A stretch of 64,000 nucleotides of DNA, from assembly GCF_000419445.1 (NCBI RefSeq), contig NZ_AULK01000002.1, positions 372,001 through 436,000 on the forward strand. The letters run 5' to 3'. The notes under the pieces were generated by a model that ran no database searches, was not told the origin of the DNA, and saw only the letters and a program-made list of their open reading frames with translations. Position 1 is the first letter of the stretch, and every line of letters starts with the position of its first letter. The stretch comes from Gryllotalpicola ginsengisoli DSM 22003. Its GTDB lineage: Bacteria > Actinomycetota > Actinomycetes > Actinomycetales > Microbacteriaceae. Shown piece by piece: positions 25,225 to 36,224 of this stretch. The position numbers were made by a program, and so were the translations under genes.

Positions 25225-27222
25225 TTACGGCAGGTAGGGGGCCAGCCTCCGTTTCAGCGCGGGCGCCAGCGCCGCCGAGAACGTGGCCGTGATGTGGTGG
25301 GAGTCGCGGTACACGAGCCGGCCGCCGATGATCGGCGGGCAGGTGCGGGCGCAGAAGTAGTCCGTCATGTCGACGAACTCCGCGCGCGTGCTGTCGGCGG
25401 CCTCGCGCACCGCTTCGCTCACCGGCTTCTTGAACGCGAGGGATGCCTCGCGCGCGCACGCCGCCGTGTCGTCGAGGTGCGCCGACAGGCAGTCGACGGG
25501 GCTGGTCCCGAAGTCGGGGGTGTCCGAGAGCAGCACGATGCGGGTCTGGGCCGGCACCGCCACGATGGTTGCGGCGAGGCCCTGCGACCACTGCTGCTTG
25601 GTCGACGATCCGTCCGGCAACTCCTCGCCTTCGTAATCGGCCAGCACGAGCACCTCCGGCGGGTCCGCGGCGAGCTCACGCAGCACCGCGTCGCGCCACT
25701 GGTCGCAGGACGGATACGGTGCGCCGTCCCGCACGTGGTCCTCCAGCACCGAGGCGCAGGCGCTCTTCGTCTGGGTGACGAGCTGATATCCGCTCTGCTT
25801 CGCGATCTTCTCCAGCGCGGGCGCCCACTGGGCCGCCTGCGAGTCGCCGAACAGGACGATGCGGGGCGCCCCGTCCTTGCCGAAGGAGCACGGCTTCGGC
25901 GTCGACTCGGAGAAGCCCAACTCGCAGCCGTCGTCGTACAGCTCGGCGTTGTCGTCCTTGGCCGCGGCGAGGGACGGTTCCAGGTTGCTGGGTACGAACG
26001 GCGTGCCCACCGGCGGCGCGGTCGGCGCCGTGTGCGGCACGGCCTCGTCGACGTACATCCGCGTGGAGCTCGCCCCCGACAGGGCCGTCACGGCGAGGCA
26101 CGCCAGCACGGCGCTGCCGGCTCCGGCGGCCAGCAGCGAGCGCTGCGGGCGGGCGGCGGCGAGCCGGCGCATCCGTCGCATCGGCTGCTCGACGAAGCGG
26201 TACATGGCCCACGCGATGGGCACCGCGACGGCGGCGAGCAGGCACGTCGCCCAGAGCGGAAGCGGCGACTCGTAGCCGACCCGCGCCTGCGTGAGCTGCA
26301 GCAGCGGCCAGTGCACCAGGTACAGCGAATAGGAGATCGCGCCGACGAACTGGAACGGCCGGGTGGACAGCAGCGGCCCTGGCCCCCAGCGCACCGGCAC
26401 GCACCCGGCCGCGATCAGGGCGGCGGCGCCGGCGACCGGCAGCACGGCGGCGATGCCAGGGAAGGAGGTGTCCGAGCCGAACAGCGCGCACGCGGCGACG
26501 ATCGCCGCGAGACCTGCCCAGCCCAGCACCGCTGAGACGGCCGGCCGCAGGACGCGGCCGAGCAGGGGAGCGCCGATCGCGAGCAGGCCGCCCGAGGCGA
26601 GCTCCCACGCGCGGGTCCACAGCGAGAAGAACGCCCAGGGCTGGGACGGTCCGGTCAGCGCCACCTCGATCGCCAGCGAGACCGCGATCACGACCGCCAT
26701 CGCGGCACCCACCAGCACCCGGCGCCGCCGGACCCGGTGCGCCAGCGCCCACAGCCCGAGCAGCAGCGCGGGCCAGAGCAGGTAGAACTGCTCCTCCACC
26801 CCGAGCGACCAGTAGTGCTGGAAGACCGACGGCGCCGTGTCGGCCAGGTAGTCCGTGCCGCGTATCGCCAGGACGTAGTTCGGCACATAGAGCGCGACCG
26901 CCACGGCGTCGGAGAACGACTGCGGGCGCAGCGCCGGTGGCACGCACACGAGCACCCCGGCGATGGTCAGCGCCAGCACCGTGAACGACGCCGGCAGGAT
27001 GCGGCGGGCGCGGCGGGCGTAGAAGTCGGCGAATCCGATGCGCCCCTGCTCCGACAGCCGCCCGAGCAGCTGCCCCGTGATGAGGAATCCGGAGATCACG
27101 AAGAACACGTCGACGCCGACGTAGCCGCCGTCGACGCCGGGCACGCCGGCATGGGAGAGCAGCACGGCGGCCACCGCGATGGCGCGCAGGCCCTGCACAT
27201 CAGCACGGAATCGGGATTTCAC
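25225..27222 (-). CDS. Acyltransferase 3 with C-terminal SGNH domain (OafA/YrhL type)
   Basis: A large membrane acyltransferase of about 665 residues that modifies cell-surface polysaccharide. The N-terminal half has about ten membrane helices, starting [13 protein letters not shown], with the catalytic His in [25 protein letters not shown]. The C-terminal extracellular SGNH domain shows FGDSQAAQW (block I Ser) and YRDSHHIT (Asp/His), so acyl groups moved across the membrane can be placed on a glycan outside. The GTG at 27222 is chosen because GGGAG lies 10 bases upstream; longer starts up to 27264 are possible. Confidence 0.88.
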   Translation of the reverse strand: MKSRFRADVQGLRAIAVAAVLLSHAGVPGVDGGYVGVDVFFVISGFLITGQLLGRLSEQGRIGFADFYARRARRILPASFTVLALTIAGVLVCVPPALRPQSFSDAVAVALYVPNYVLAIRGTDYLADTAPSVFQHYWSLGVEEQFYLLWPALLLGLWALAHRVRRRRVLVGAAMAVVIAVSLAIEVALTGPSQPWAFFSLWTRAWELASGGLLAIGAPLLGRVLRPAVSAVLGWAGLAAIVAACALFGSDTSFPGIAAVLPVAGAAALIAAGCVPVRWGPGPLLSTRPFQFVGAISYSLYLVHWPLLQLTQARVGYESPLPLWATCLLAAVAVPIAWAMYRFVEQPMRRMRRLAAARPQRSLLAAGAGSAVLACLAVTALSGASSTRMYVDEAVPHTAPTAPPVGTPFVPSNLEPSLAAAKDDNAELYDDGCELGFSESTPKPCSFGKDGAPRIVLFGDSQAAQWAPALEKIAKQSGYQLVTQTKSACASVLEDHVRDGAPYPSCDQWRDAVLRELAADPPEVLVLADYEGEELPDGSSTKQQWSQGLAATIVAVPAQTRIVLLSDTPDFGTSPVDCLSAHLDDTAACAREASLAFKKPVSEAVREAADSTRAEFVDMTDYFCARTCPPIIGGRLVYRDSHHITATFSAALAPALKRRLAPYLP

Positions 27223-27313
27223 TCGTGCCACACTCCCAAACACGACCTTGCCGGCGCCCCGCAACGTACCCGGGTTTGCCGGAAGTTCACCCGGCCCCGG
27301 AGTGCCCGCAGTG

Positions 27314-27330
27314 CTCTGCTAGACTCTGGA
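27314..27330 (+). promoter_or_regulatory. Extended -10 promoter of rpsO
   Basis: TAGACT (27320-27325) is preceded by TGC, giving an extended -10 element. The -35 region is poor. Transcription would start near 27332, leaving a leader of about 90 bases before rpsO. Confidence 0.5.
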
Positions 27331-27422
27331 GGTTGCCGTCAATCGGCCGCGGATCAAGAGAGCTCAGGCATCCGGCCCCGGGCACCGCGCAACGAGAGAA
27401 CGAGAGAGAGGGGATCCCATCC

Positions 27423-27692
27423 ATGGCACTTGATGCAGAGGCCAAGAAGGCGATCATCGACGAGTACGCTACCCACCCCGGTGACACCGGATCCCCTGAG
27501 GTCCAGGTCGCCATCCTGACGAAGCGGATCAAGGATCTGACCGAGCACCTGAAGGAGCACAAGCACGACCACCACTCGCGTCGTGGCCTCCTCATCCTGG
27601 TCGGCCAGCGCCGCCGCCTCCTCGGATACCTGCAGGAGATCGACATCGAGCGCTACCGTTCGCTGATCGAGCGCCTGGGACTGCGCCGCTAG
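27423..27692 (+). CDS. rpsO: 30S ribosomal protein S15
   Basis: An 89-residue protein, the standard length for S15, which binds the central domain of 16S rRNA. Landmarks are [32 protein letters not shown] and RRRLLGYL. Upstream starts in frame would add non-homologous sequence, and GAGAGGGGA serves as the ribosome site. In many bacteria rpsO is directly followed by pnp; here a terminator and three genes lie between them. Confidence 0.97.
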   Translation: MALDAEAKKAIIDEYATHPGDTGSPEVQVAILTKRIKDLTEHLKEHKHDHHSRRGLLILVGQRRRLLGYLQEIDIERYRSLIERLGLRR

Positions 27693-27720
27693 TCTTTTCA
27701 ATTCGCCTTTTCAGGCTCTG

Positions 27721-27754
27721 GGACGGCCGCCACTGTACTGTGGCGGCCGTTTCC
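27721..27754 (+). terminator. Intrinsic terminator after rpsO
   Basis: An 11-bp perfect stem (ACGGCCGCCAC at 27723-27733, complement at 27740-27750) with a TGTACT loop, followed by TTTCCC. Confidence 0.8.
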
Positions 27755-27788
27755 CGTATCCGTCGTCGACTACGAAGAAGAGGATCCC

Positions 27789-28376
27789 GTGCCCCGGCCC
27801 CGACGCAAGCCCTTCTGGCGGTGGACGCCGCTGCCCTGGGTGGTCGTCGTGCTGCTCATGCTGGCCACCGGGACCGCGCAGGACGTCGGGGCGGCAAGCG
27901 CCTTCCGCGTGCTGCTCGCGGTCACGATCGCGGCGGCGGTCGCGTCCGCGATCTACGTGGCGACGGATGCACGGCGCCGCGGCCCGCAGTTCACGGCCGA
28001 AGGGCAGCTGCGATCGCTGGAGGGGCTCGAGCTGGTGCCGGTCGCCGGCACGGGGCATCCGATCACCGTCGCCGACGCCCGGCGCGACCAGCACGGAATC
28101 GAGGCGGCACGCGCCCGCGGCGGCGAGCGGCTGCCCGCCGTGCTCGTACCCGACGCGGGCAACTGGTGGAATCTGCGCAGTGACATCGCCGTCTATCTCG
28201 TGGTGGACGGCGTCGCCTACCGTGCCGGGCGCCTCGGCGACCAGGCGCAGGTCGCCTGGCAGCAGCGCCTCGACGAGCTGAAGGCCTCCGGCCGCTACGC
28301 GGTGGTCGAGGCCGAGATCGTCGGCACGGCCCGGCCGTTCGCCGTCGATGTGCGGTTGGAAGGAGCCCGAGTCTGA
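27789..28376 (+). CDS. Membrane protein of unknown function, 195 residues
   Basis: Two hydrophobic helices lie near the N-terminus (WVVVVLLMLATGT and the VLLAVTIAAAVASAIYVA stretch). A soluble domain of about 135 residues follows (GLELVPVAGTGHPITV, VYLVVDGVAYRAG, YAVVEAEIVG). No family is recognised. The GTG start follows AGAGGATCCC. The stop overlaps the VanZ gene start (TGATG), so the two are translated together. A basic segment before the first helix suggests an N-in orientation. Confidence 0.75.
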   Translation: MPRPRRKPFWRWTPLPWVVVVLLMLATGTAQDVGAASAFRVLLAVTIAAAVASAIYVATDARRRGPQFTAEGQLRSLEGLELVPVAGTGHPITVADARRDQHGIEAARARGGERLPAVLVPDAGNWWNLRSDIAVYLVVDGVAYRAGRLGDQAQVAWQQRLDELKASGRYAVVEAEIVGTARPFAVDVRLEGARV

Positions 28377-28876
28377 TGTTCCGTCGTCATCCCGTGCTGG
28401 CCCCCCTCACCCTGCTCTATCTAGCGGGAGTGGCCTGGATCACCCTCGGCCCGCAGCCCCTCGACAACCACCAGCAGGAGTGGGTGTACCGGCTGCTCGT
28501 GTTCGCCCGGCGGGTGACCGAGTACCGCTGGCCGCGGCTGTCGGAGCAGCTCACCTACGCCCATGTCGAGTTCGCGGCGAATATCGCGATGTTCATCCCG
28601 GTCGGCGTGTTCTTCGTGCTGCTGCTCGGCCGCAGGCTGTGGTGGGCGGCGATCCTGCTGTGCTTCGGCATGACCCTCGCCATCGAAGCCGCTCAGCGGT
28701 ACATCCCGGGGCGGGTGTCGGATGTGCGCGACCTCGAATCCAACGGGCTCGGCGCGATCATCGGCGTCCTGCTGGCGCTGCTGCTCACCATTCCCTCGGC
28801 GCTGCGGGAGCGCGACCGACGGCGCATCGACGAGCTCGAGGGCGAGCTCGCGCGCTACCGTGCCCAGCGCGGCTGA
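28376..28876 (+). CDS. VanZ family membrane protein
   Basis: A 166-residue polytopic protein with four likely helices. It has the VanZ-like landmarks NIAMFIPVGVFF, IEAAQRYIPGRVSDVRDLESNGLGAIIG and a C-terminal charged coil (RERDRRRIDELEGELARYRAQ). VanZ gives low-level teicoplanin resistance in enterococci by an unclear route; family members in Actinobacteria are common and mostly uncharacterised. It overlaps the preceding gene and probably forms an operon with it. Confidence 0.85.
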   Translation: MFRRHPVLAPLTLLYLAGVAWITLGPQPLDNHQQEWVYRLLVFARRVTEYRWPRLSEQLTYAHVEFAANIAMFIPVGVFFVLLLGRRLWWAAILLCFGMTLAIEAAQRYIPGRVSDVRDLESNGLGAIIGVLLALLLTIPSALRERDRRRIDELEGELARYRAQRG

Positions 28877-28910
28877 GCATTGCCGACGGCGTCCGTATTC
28901 TGAGGGAGAG

Positions 28911-29690
28911 ATGAGCGACACCCTCGTCAAGCAGAACCCGTCGGCGCCGCCCGGCTTCTTCGAGGCCGAGGCGGCCGGCTTGCGCTGGCTGGCCGAGGCG
29001 ACGGATGCCGGCGGCGCCCGCGTCGCCCGCGTGATCGGCGTCTCGCCCGGCCGCATCGAACTGGAGCGCGTGCCGTCCGCGCGGCCGTCCGCACAGGCGG
29101 CCCGCGAGTTCGGCCGCGCGCTGGCGGTCACCCACGACGCCGGCGCCGCCGCCTTCGGCGCCCCGCCCGACGGGTGGGACGGCCCCGGTTTCATCGGCAA
29201 GCGGCCGCAGCCGTTCGCCCACGAGGAGCGCTGGGGTGCGTTCTACGCCCGCGACCGGGTGCTGCCGTTCCTCGCCGTCGCCGAGCAGGCCGGCAGCGTG
29301 ACGGCGGACGAGGCCCGCGTCATCCGTGACGCCTGCGAACTCGTCGCGGACGGCGCCTTCGACGACGACGAGCCGCCGGCGCGGCTGCACGGGGACCTGT
29401 GGAACGGCAACGTGCTGTTCTCGCCGGACGGGGTCGTGCTGATCGACCCGGCGGCGCACGGCGGCCACCGCGAGACCGACCTCGCGATGCTGCAATTGTT
29501 CGGAGCGCCCTTCCTCGGCGAGATCCTCGCCGGCTATGAGAGCGCGCATCCGCTGCGGCCCGGCTGGCGGGAGCGCGTGCCGGTGCACCAGCTGCACCCG
29601 CTCGCCGTGCACGCGGCCGGCTTCGGGCGCGGCTACGGCGTCGAACTCGTCGACGCGGCGCGCGCCACGCTCGCGCTCGGCCGCCACTGA
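28911..29690 (+). CDS. Fructosamine kinase family protein
   Basis: A 259-residue phosphotransferase of the aminoglycoside-phosphotransferase fold. Landmarks are [15 protein letters not shown] at the start, GFIGKRPQP, the catalytic loop LHGDLWNGN (Asp) and the metal-binding [15 protein letters not shown]. Family members phosphorylate fructosamines or ribulosamines on glycated proteins, aiding their repair; the exact substrate here is not proven. GGGAG precedes the ATG, and TATTCT lies 9 bases before it, so either a very short leader or read-through from VanZ is possible. Confidence 0.88.
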   Translation: MSDTLVKQNPSAPPGFFEAEAAGLRWLAEATDAGGARVARVIGVSPGRIELERVPSARPSAQAAREFGRALAVTHDAGAAAFGAPPDGWDGPGFIGKRPQPFAHEERWGAFYARDRVLPFLAVAEQAGSVTADEARVIRDACELVADGAFDDDEPPARLHGDLWNGNVLFSPDGVVLIDPAAHGGHRETDLAMLQLFGAPFLGEILAGYESAHPLRPGWRERVPVHQLHPLAVHAAGFGRGYGVELVDAARATLALGRH

Positions 29691-29697
29691 CGCGCCT

Positions 29698-29708
29698 GCT
29701 GATAGCAT
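29698..29708 (+). promoter_or_regulatory. Putative extended -10 promoter of pnp
   Basis: TGATAGCAT ends at 29708 (TG, one base, TAGCAT). It sits just after the kinase stop and would start a leader of about 195 bases before pnp. The -35 is poor. Confidence 0.45.
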
Positions 29709-29734
29709 CGACAGCAAACAGGAGCAGGCCCGAC

Positions 29735-29800
29735 AGGCGCTGGTCCTCGGTGGTGGATTTCGGAAGCACGGGCTTCCGCGTTCTTCTACTGGTGGCCAGC
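29735..29800 (+). ncRNA. Structured pnp leader, candidate Actino-pnp RNA
   Basis: The pnp leader contains a 7-bp hairpin (CGGAAGC at 29761-29767, GCTTCCG at 29772-29778, loop ACGG) flanked by GGTCCTCGGTGGTGG and a TACTGGTGGCC segment. A conserved RNA called Actino-pnp has been described (as I recall it, in Rfam) in 5' leaders of actinobacterial PNPase genes. Position and architecture fit; a covariance-model search was not possible here. Confidence 0.45.
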
Positions 29801-29908
29801 ACGAGCCCGGGCGGAGGAGTCCGACTCGATTCTGTGACGTTTCCTGCTCCTGACGTACGCCTGCATCGCAACACGGCGATGCGGAAAGACCGAAGGAGAG
29901 AGACCTCG

Positions 29909-32167
<2,259 letters not shown>

Positions 32168-32183
32168 ACCGCCCGACACACGC

Positions 32184-32227
32184 ACGGATGCCCGTCCCGG
32201 ACCCCCGGGGCGGGCATCCGTCGTTCT
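32184..32227 (+). terminator. Terminator-like hairpin after pnp
   Basis: An 11-bp perfect stem (ACGGATGCCCG at 32184-32194, complement at 32211-32221) encloses a GC-rich loop that can pair further. The tail CGTTCTCG is only weakly T-rich. Both arms contain the window's recurrent GGATGC/GCATCC hexamer. Confidence 0.7.
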
Positions 32228-32377
32228 CGCCCGCCGAGGACGGATTCCGACCTCGAGTCGAACGTTTGATAACGGTTGCGCGTTTCGCGGCCGGCGATGT
32301 CGGCGGGCTGACATACCCTCACTGACAAGCGGGGCCGAGGCCGCACGGCCCGCGGAGTTGGACAACGGGGGGCCGGC

Positions 32378-33478
32378 ATGGGCGAATTCTCACCACGCGG
32401 GGCGAGGGACCACGTCGCGAGTTCGGGGCGAGGCGCCGCGCAGGAGGCTGCGCCTGCGGGCATCTTCGCCGACGACGGCGCGCTCACCCGGCCGGTGCCC
32501 ATCGTGGCTCCGCGCCGCGTGGGCGATTCCGAGCTCTCCGTGTACCCCTTCGCACTGGGGGCGGGCCGCCTCGCGGAGGTCGACGAGGTCGCCGCGGGCC
32601 GTATCCTGCACCGTTTCGCCGTGCGCGCCGGCGGCCTGATCGACGTGGTCGACGTCGACCGCTCCGGCCGCAGCGAGGAGGTGGTGGGGCTGTGGCTGAA
32701 GCGCGAGCGGCCCGCCGCAGCGGTGCTGGCGCTGTCCCCGTCCCTCACGCGCGACGCATCCGGTCTCGCCGGCGGCGCCCGGCTGCGACGCGCGGTGGAA
32801 GCCTCGCTCACCCGCCTCGGCGTGGAGCACGTCGACCTGCTGGTGCTCGACCTCGGCTCGGCCGAGCTCTCGATGGAGCAGCAGCTCGGGGCGGCGGAGC
32901 AGCTCGTGGCCGAGGGCAAGGTGCGGTACCTTGCCGCGTCGGCGGCGACGGCCGACCAGCTGCTGCAGGCGCGTCTGCTCGCGGCGGAGGGGCTGCCTCG
33001 TCTCGTGGCGGTGCGCAACGCCTGGGACGCGACGTCGGCGCCCCGGAGCGCCGACGAGGTGCGCATGGTGGCCGCGGCGCAGGGCCTCGCGCTCCTGCCC
33101 GACGCGAGCGCGGCGTCGCTCGCGCTGGCCGCTCCGTCGCTGCCGCAGAAGGTGCTGGCGGGGTGGGGCCGCAACGCGAAGCTCAGTCTCGCGGTGAACA
33201 CCCGCGTGGTCGCGCCCGCGCCCGAGCGTGCCACCGATGTGCTGGTCGGCCGTGGGCGCCCGCACCGCATCGCCGTGGCGCTCGACCGCGTCTCGGCGGA
33301 GCTCGAGGTCGCGCCGGTCACGACGCACGCGGCATGGCTGCTGGCCAAGCGCGGAGTCGTGGCGCCGATCGTCTCCGTGACGAGGGCCGATCAACTCGAG
33401 CCGCTGATGGACGCGGCGGCCGTACGGCTCACCCGCTCGCAGATGCTCGAATTGGATCGCGCCATCGACGAGCGCTGA
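32378..33478 (+). CDS. Aldo/keto reductase-like protein lacking the catalytic tetrad
   Basis: The 366-residue protein follows the AKR barrel order: LGAGRL, GLIDVVDVDRSGRSEEVVG in place of the usual DTAxxYGxSE segment, SLTRLGVEHVDLLVLDLGSAE in place of DLYxLHxPD, EGKVRYLAASAAT, and a C-terminal TRADQLEPL. At the tetrad positions the Asp is kept, the Tyr is replaced by Asp, the Lys appears to be Ser and the His is replaced by Asp. It is therefore unlikely to reduce carbonyls and may bind a ligand or protein. The N-terminal 35 residues are extra. It sits between pnp and the TetR gene. Confidence 0.75.
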   Translation: MGEFSPRGARDHVASSGRGAAQEAAPAGIFADDGALTRPVPIVAPRRVGDSELSVYPFALGAGRLAEVDEVAAGRILHRFAVRAGGLIDVVDVDRSGRSEEVVGLWLKRERPAAAVLALSPSLTRDASGLAGGARLRRAVEASLTRLGVEHVDLLVLDLGSAELSMEQQLGAAEQLVAEGKVRYLAASAATADQLLQARLLAAEGLPRLVAVRNAWDATSAPRSADEVRMVAAAQGLALLPDASAASLALAAPSLPQKVLAGWGRNAKLSLAVNTRVVAPAPERATDVLVGRGRPHRIAVALDRVSAELEVAPVTTHAAWLLAKRGVVAPIVSVTRADQLEPLMDAAAVRLTRSQMLELDRAIDER

Positions 33479-33493
33479 GCGGCGGGCCCTCCG

Positions 33494-34099
33494 TCAGACG
33501 GCGAGCGCGGTCGGGCTGCGCTCGGCGATGACGCGTTCGACGGCGCGGGCCAGCGCCAGCCCGGCACGCACCGGGTCGCCCACGTTGCTTCCGCTGAGCG
33601 CCCCGTCGCGGAAGAGCATCAGATCGTCGGCGGCCTCCTCGACCCGGGGGTGGGACAGCCGCTCGAGGATGTCGACCAGCACGGCGCGCTCCCATTCACG
33701 GTGCCGGGTGACCGCCCTGCGTGCGGGATGCTCCGGGTCGCTGAACTGCGCGGCGGCGTTGATGAACGGGCAGCCGTGGTAGTTCGGCTGCGTCGCGACC
33801 CGGCGGATCAGGTCCGACAGGGCGCGCAACTCGTCCGCGGGCGTCTGCGCGCCCGCCCGCGCCTGCTCGAAGAGCTCGACGGCCTGCTCGTGGCGCCGCT
33901 GCACGTACGCGACGATGAGCAGGTCCTTCGAGCGGTAGTGCTTGTAGAAGGTCGCCTTCGTCACGCGGGCCGACTGGATGATCCGGTCGACACCCACGGT
34001 GTGGATGCCCTCCGTGTAGAACAGGGTGTCGGCCACCTCGAGGATCTTGACCTTCGCCGGAGCGGGCGGTCGGTCATGGCGGGGGGCGAACGTCGTCAA
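33494..34099 (-). CDS. TetR/AcrR family transcriptional regulator
   Basis: A 201-residue repressor-type protein. The N-terminal helix-turn-helix is ADTLFYTEGIHTVGVDRIIQSARVTKATFYKHYRSKDLL, seen in full at residues about 20-60; the rest is a ligand-binding domain (YHGCPFINAA is typical of one TetR subgroup). I place the start at a TTG with GGAGG 5 bases upstream; no ATG or GTG is available close to the helix-turn-helix. A promoter with TATACT and overlapping inverted repeats lies just upstream, so self-repression and control of the divergent M16/phosphatase genes are possible. Confidence 0.85.
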   Translation of the reverse strand: MTTFAPRHDRPPAPAKVKILEVADTLFYTEGIHTVGVDRIIQSARVTKATFYKHYRSKDLLIVAYVQRRHEQAVELFEQARAGAQTPADELRALSDLIRRVATQPNYHGCPFINAAAQFSDPEHPARRAVTRHREWERAVLVDILERLSHPRVEEAADDLMLFRDGALSGSNVGDPVRAGLALARAVERVIAERSPTALAV

Positions 34100-34132
34100 G
34101 CGGTCCTCCGGGTCGGGCCAGGTTGCTGTTGC

Positions 34133-34167
34133 AGTATATCGGGCCTTGTCCTCATTCAAGGGGACAA
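34133..34167 (-). promoter_or_regulatory. Promoter and putative operator of the TetR gene
   Basis: On the minus strand TTGAAT (34159-34154) and TATACT (34138-34133) are 15 bases apart. TTGTCC (34146-34151) and GGACAA (34162-34167) form an inverted repeat with a 10-base spacer over the -35 region, and a second pair, CCTTG/CAAGG, is nested in it. This is a plausible TetR operator. Confidence 0.45.
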
Positions 34168-34262
34168 CGCCGAGGAGGCCGAGACGCCCGCGCCGCAGCG
34201 ACCTCCGCCCCGCCGGGCGCGCCGATGCGCGGGGCACGCTCGGCTGCATAGGGTGGTCAGTG

Positions 34263-35618
34263 ATGAACGGCGCCGTCAGCCTCCCCCTCGATGCACCCGA
34301 CCTGGCGTTCGCCGCTTCCGGTGACGCACTGGTGCGACGCACGGTGCTGCCGGGCGGCGTGCGCGTGCTCAGCGAGCGCGTCCCCGGCGCGCGCAGCGCG
34401 ACCATCGGCTTCTGGGTGACCGTCGGCTCGCGCGACGAGACCGGCGCGAGCGCCGAGCACAGCGCCAGCTACGGTTCCACGCATTTCCTCGAGCACCTGC
34501 TGTTCAAGGGCACGGCCACCCGCAGCGCGCTGGACATCGCCACCTCCTTCGACGCCGTGGGCGGCGAGCACAACGCCGCGACGAGCAAGGAGTACACCTG
34601 CTACTACGCCAAGGTGCAGGACAAGGACCTGCCGATGGCGGTCGAGGTCATCGGCGACATGCTGACCTCGAGCCTGATCGATCCCGACGAGTTCGACAAC
34701 GAGCGGCAGGTGATCCTCGAAGAGCTGTCCATGGCCGAGGACGACCCCGCCGACGTGGCGAGCGAACGCTTCTACGAGAGCGTGCTCGCCGGCCATCCGC
34801 TCGGGCGGCCGATCGGCGGCACGCCCGAGACGATCCGCGCCGCGACCCGAGACGGCGTGTGGCAGCACTACCGCAGCGCGTACCGGCCCGGCAACATCGT
34901 GGTCGCCGCGGCCGGAGCCGTCGACCACGAGCGACTGGTGGCGGACGTGACGGCGGCGCTCGCCGCCCTGGGCGAGACGGATGCCTCGGGGCCGAGCCCC
35001 CGTCGCACCGCCCGCGCGGCCGAGCTGCAGCCCGCGGCATCCGTCGTGACCGTCTCGCGCCCGGTCGAGCAGGCGAACCTCCTCCTGGGGATGCCCGGGC
35101 CGGTGGCCACAGACGATCGGCGCTGGGCGCTCGCGGTGCTCAATTCCGTGCTCGGCGGCGGCATGTCGAGCCGGCTGTTCCAGGAGATCCGCGAGAAGCG
35201 GGGGCTCGCGTACTCGGTGTACTCGTTCGCGTCCGGGTTCTCCGACGCGGGCGTGTTCGGGGTGTACGCGGGCTGCGCGCCGCAGAAGGCGCCGCAGGTC
35301 GCCGAGCTGGTGCTTGACGAGCTCGCGCGCCTCGCCGAGTACGGCATCACCGGGGAGGAGCTGCGCCGCGCCGTCGGCCAGCTGTCCGGCTCGTCTGCGC
35401 TCGCTCTCGAGGATTCCGACACCCGCATGACCCGGCTCGGCCGCGCCGAGATCACGATGGGCGAGTTCGCCGATCTCGACGAGAGCCTGCGCCGGCTCGC
35501 CCTGGTCACGGCCGCCGACGTGCGGGAGCTGGCCCGGGAACTGCTGGCGCGCCCGCGCACGCTCGTGGCGGTCGGGCCCGTCGCGGACTCCGATTTCGCG
35601 CACCTGGGGCTCGGATGA
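34263..35618 (+). CDS. M16 family zinc metallopeptidase
   Basis: A 451-residue pitrilysin/processing-peptidase homologue. The inverted zinc motif HFLEH is at residues 74-78, followed downstream by the third ligand in the ERQVILEEL helix. The C-terminal half includes EIREKRGLAYSVYS, the conserved RGLAY loop. The gene after pnp is often an M16 peptidase in Gram-positive bacteria, so this is the conserved neighbour, with the AKR-like and TetR genes inserted. TAGGGT (34249-34254) lies 8 bases before the ATG. The stop overlaps the next gene. Confidence 0.92.
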   Translation: MNGAVSLPLDAPDLAFAASGDALVRRTVLPGGVRVLSERVPGARSATIGFWVTVGSRDETGASAEHSASYGSTHFLEHLLFKGTATRSALDIATSFDAVGGEHNAATSKEYTCYYAKVQDKDLPMAVEVIGDMLTSSLIDPDEFDNERQVILEELSMAEDDPADVASERFYESVLAGHPLGRPIGGTPETIRAATRDGVWQHYRSAYRPGNIVVAAAGAVDHERLVADVTAALAALGETDASGPSPRRTARAAELQPAASVVTVSRPVEQANLLLGMPGPVATDDRRWALAVLNSVLGGGMSSRLFQEIREKRGLAYSVYSFASGFSDAGVFGVYAGCAPQKAPQVAELVLDELARLAEYGITGEELRRAVGQLSGSSALALEDSDTRMTRLGRAEITMGEFADLDESLRRLALVTAADVRELARELLARPRTLVAVGPVADSDFAHLGLG

Positions 35619-36217
35619 CGCACTACCTGTACCTCGTGCGGCACGGCGAGCAACTCGATGCGGAGCACGGGCTCGAAGACGGGCCGTTGTCCTCCCGCGG
35701 CAAGCGGCAGGTGACGATGCTCGCCGAGCGCATCGGCGGGGTGCCGTTCACCGGAGTGTTCCATTCGCCGCTGCAGCGCGCCGAGCAGACCGCGCAGGTG
35801 CTCTCGGCCAGGCTGCCCGCGCTCCAGCCCGAGCCGTCGAACCTGCTCTTCGACTGCATCCCCTCCGGGCCCGTGCCCGGCATGCCCCGGGCGTACGAGA
35901 GCTTCTTCCACGGGGTCAAGCCCGCCGAGATCGAAGCCGGCCGCGCCCAGATGGACGACGCGGTCGCCGAGTTCCTGGCTCCCTCGCGCGCCGAACGGCA
36001 TGACCTGCTGATCACGCACAATTTCGTGGTCGGATGGTTCGTGCGCGAGGTCATGGGAGCCCCGTCGTGGCGCTGGCTGGGCCTCAACGCGGCCCACGCC
36101 TCCCTGACGGTGATCCGGCACCGGCCGGCGAAGCCGCCCGAGCTGATCGTCTTCAACGACCTGGGGCACCTGCCCGCCGAGTGGCGCACGGGCCTGCCGG
36201 AGGTGCTGCCGTACTAG
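35615..36217 (+). CDS. Histidine phosphatase family protein
   Basis: A 200-residue branch-1 histidine phosphatase (phosphoglycerate mutase-like). RHGE at residues 9-12 carries the nucleophilic His; SSRGKRQ, SPLQRAEQTAQVL and the second His in LLITHNFVVGWFVRE complete the site. It removes phosphate from a small molecule or protein of unknown identity. The ATG overlaps the M16 stop (ATGA), so the two are co-translated. Confidence 0.9.
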   Translation: MTHYLYLVRHGEQLDAEHGLEDGPLSSRGKRQVTMLAERIGGVPFTGVFHSPLQRAEQTAQVLSARLPALQPEPSNLLFDCIPSGPVPGMPRAYESFFHGVKPAEIEAGRAQMDDAVAEFLAPSRAERHDLLITHNFVVGWFVREVMGAPSWRWLGLNAAHASLTVIRHRPAKPPELIVFNDLGHLPAEWRTGLPEVLPY

Positions 36218-36224
36218 CCGACGC

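Noticed and set aside
32272-32319. Promoter for the aldo/keto reductase-like gene (TACCCT with an upstream TTGCGC)
   Set aside because: The spacing between the two hexamers is about 32 bases, far too long.
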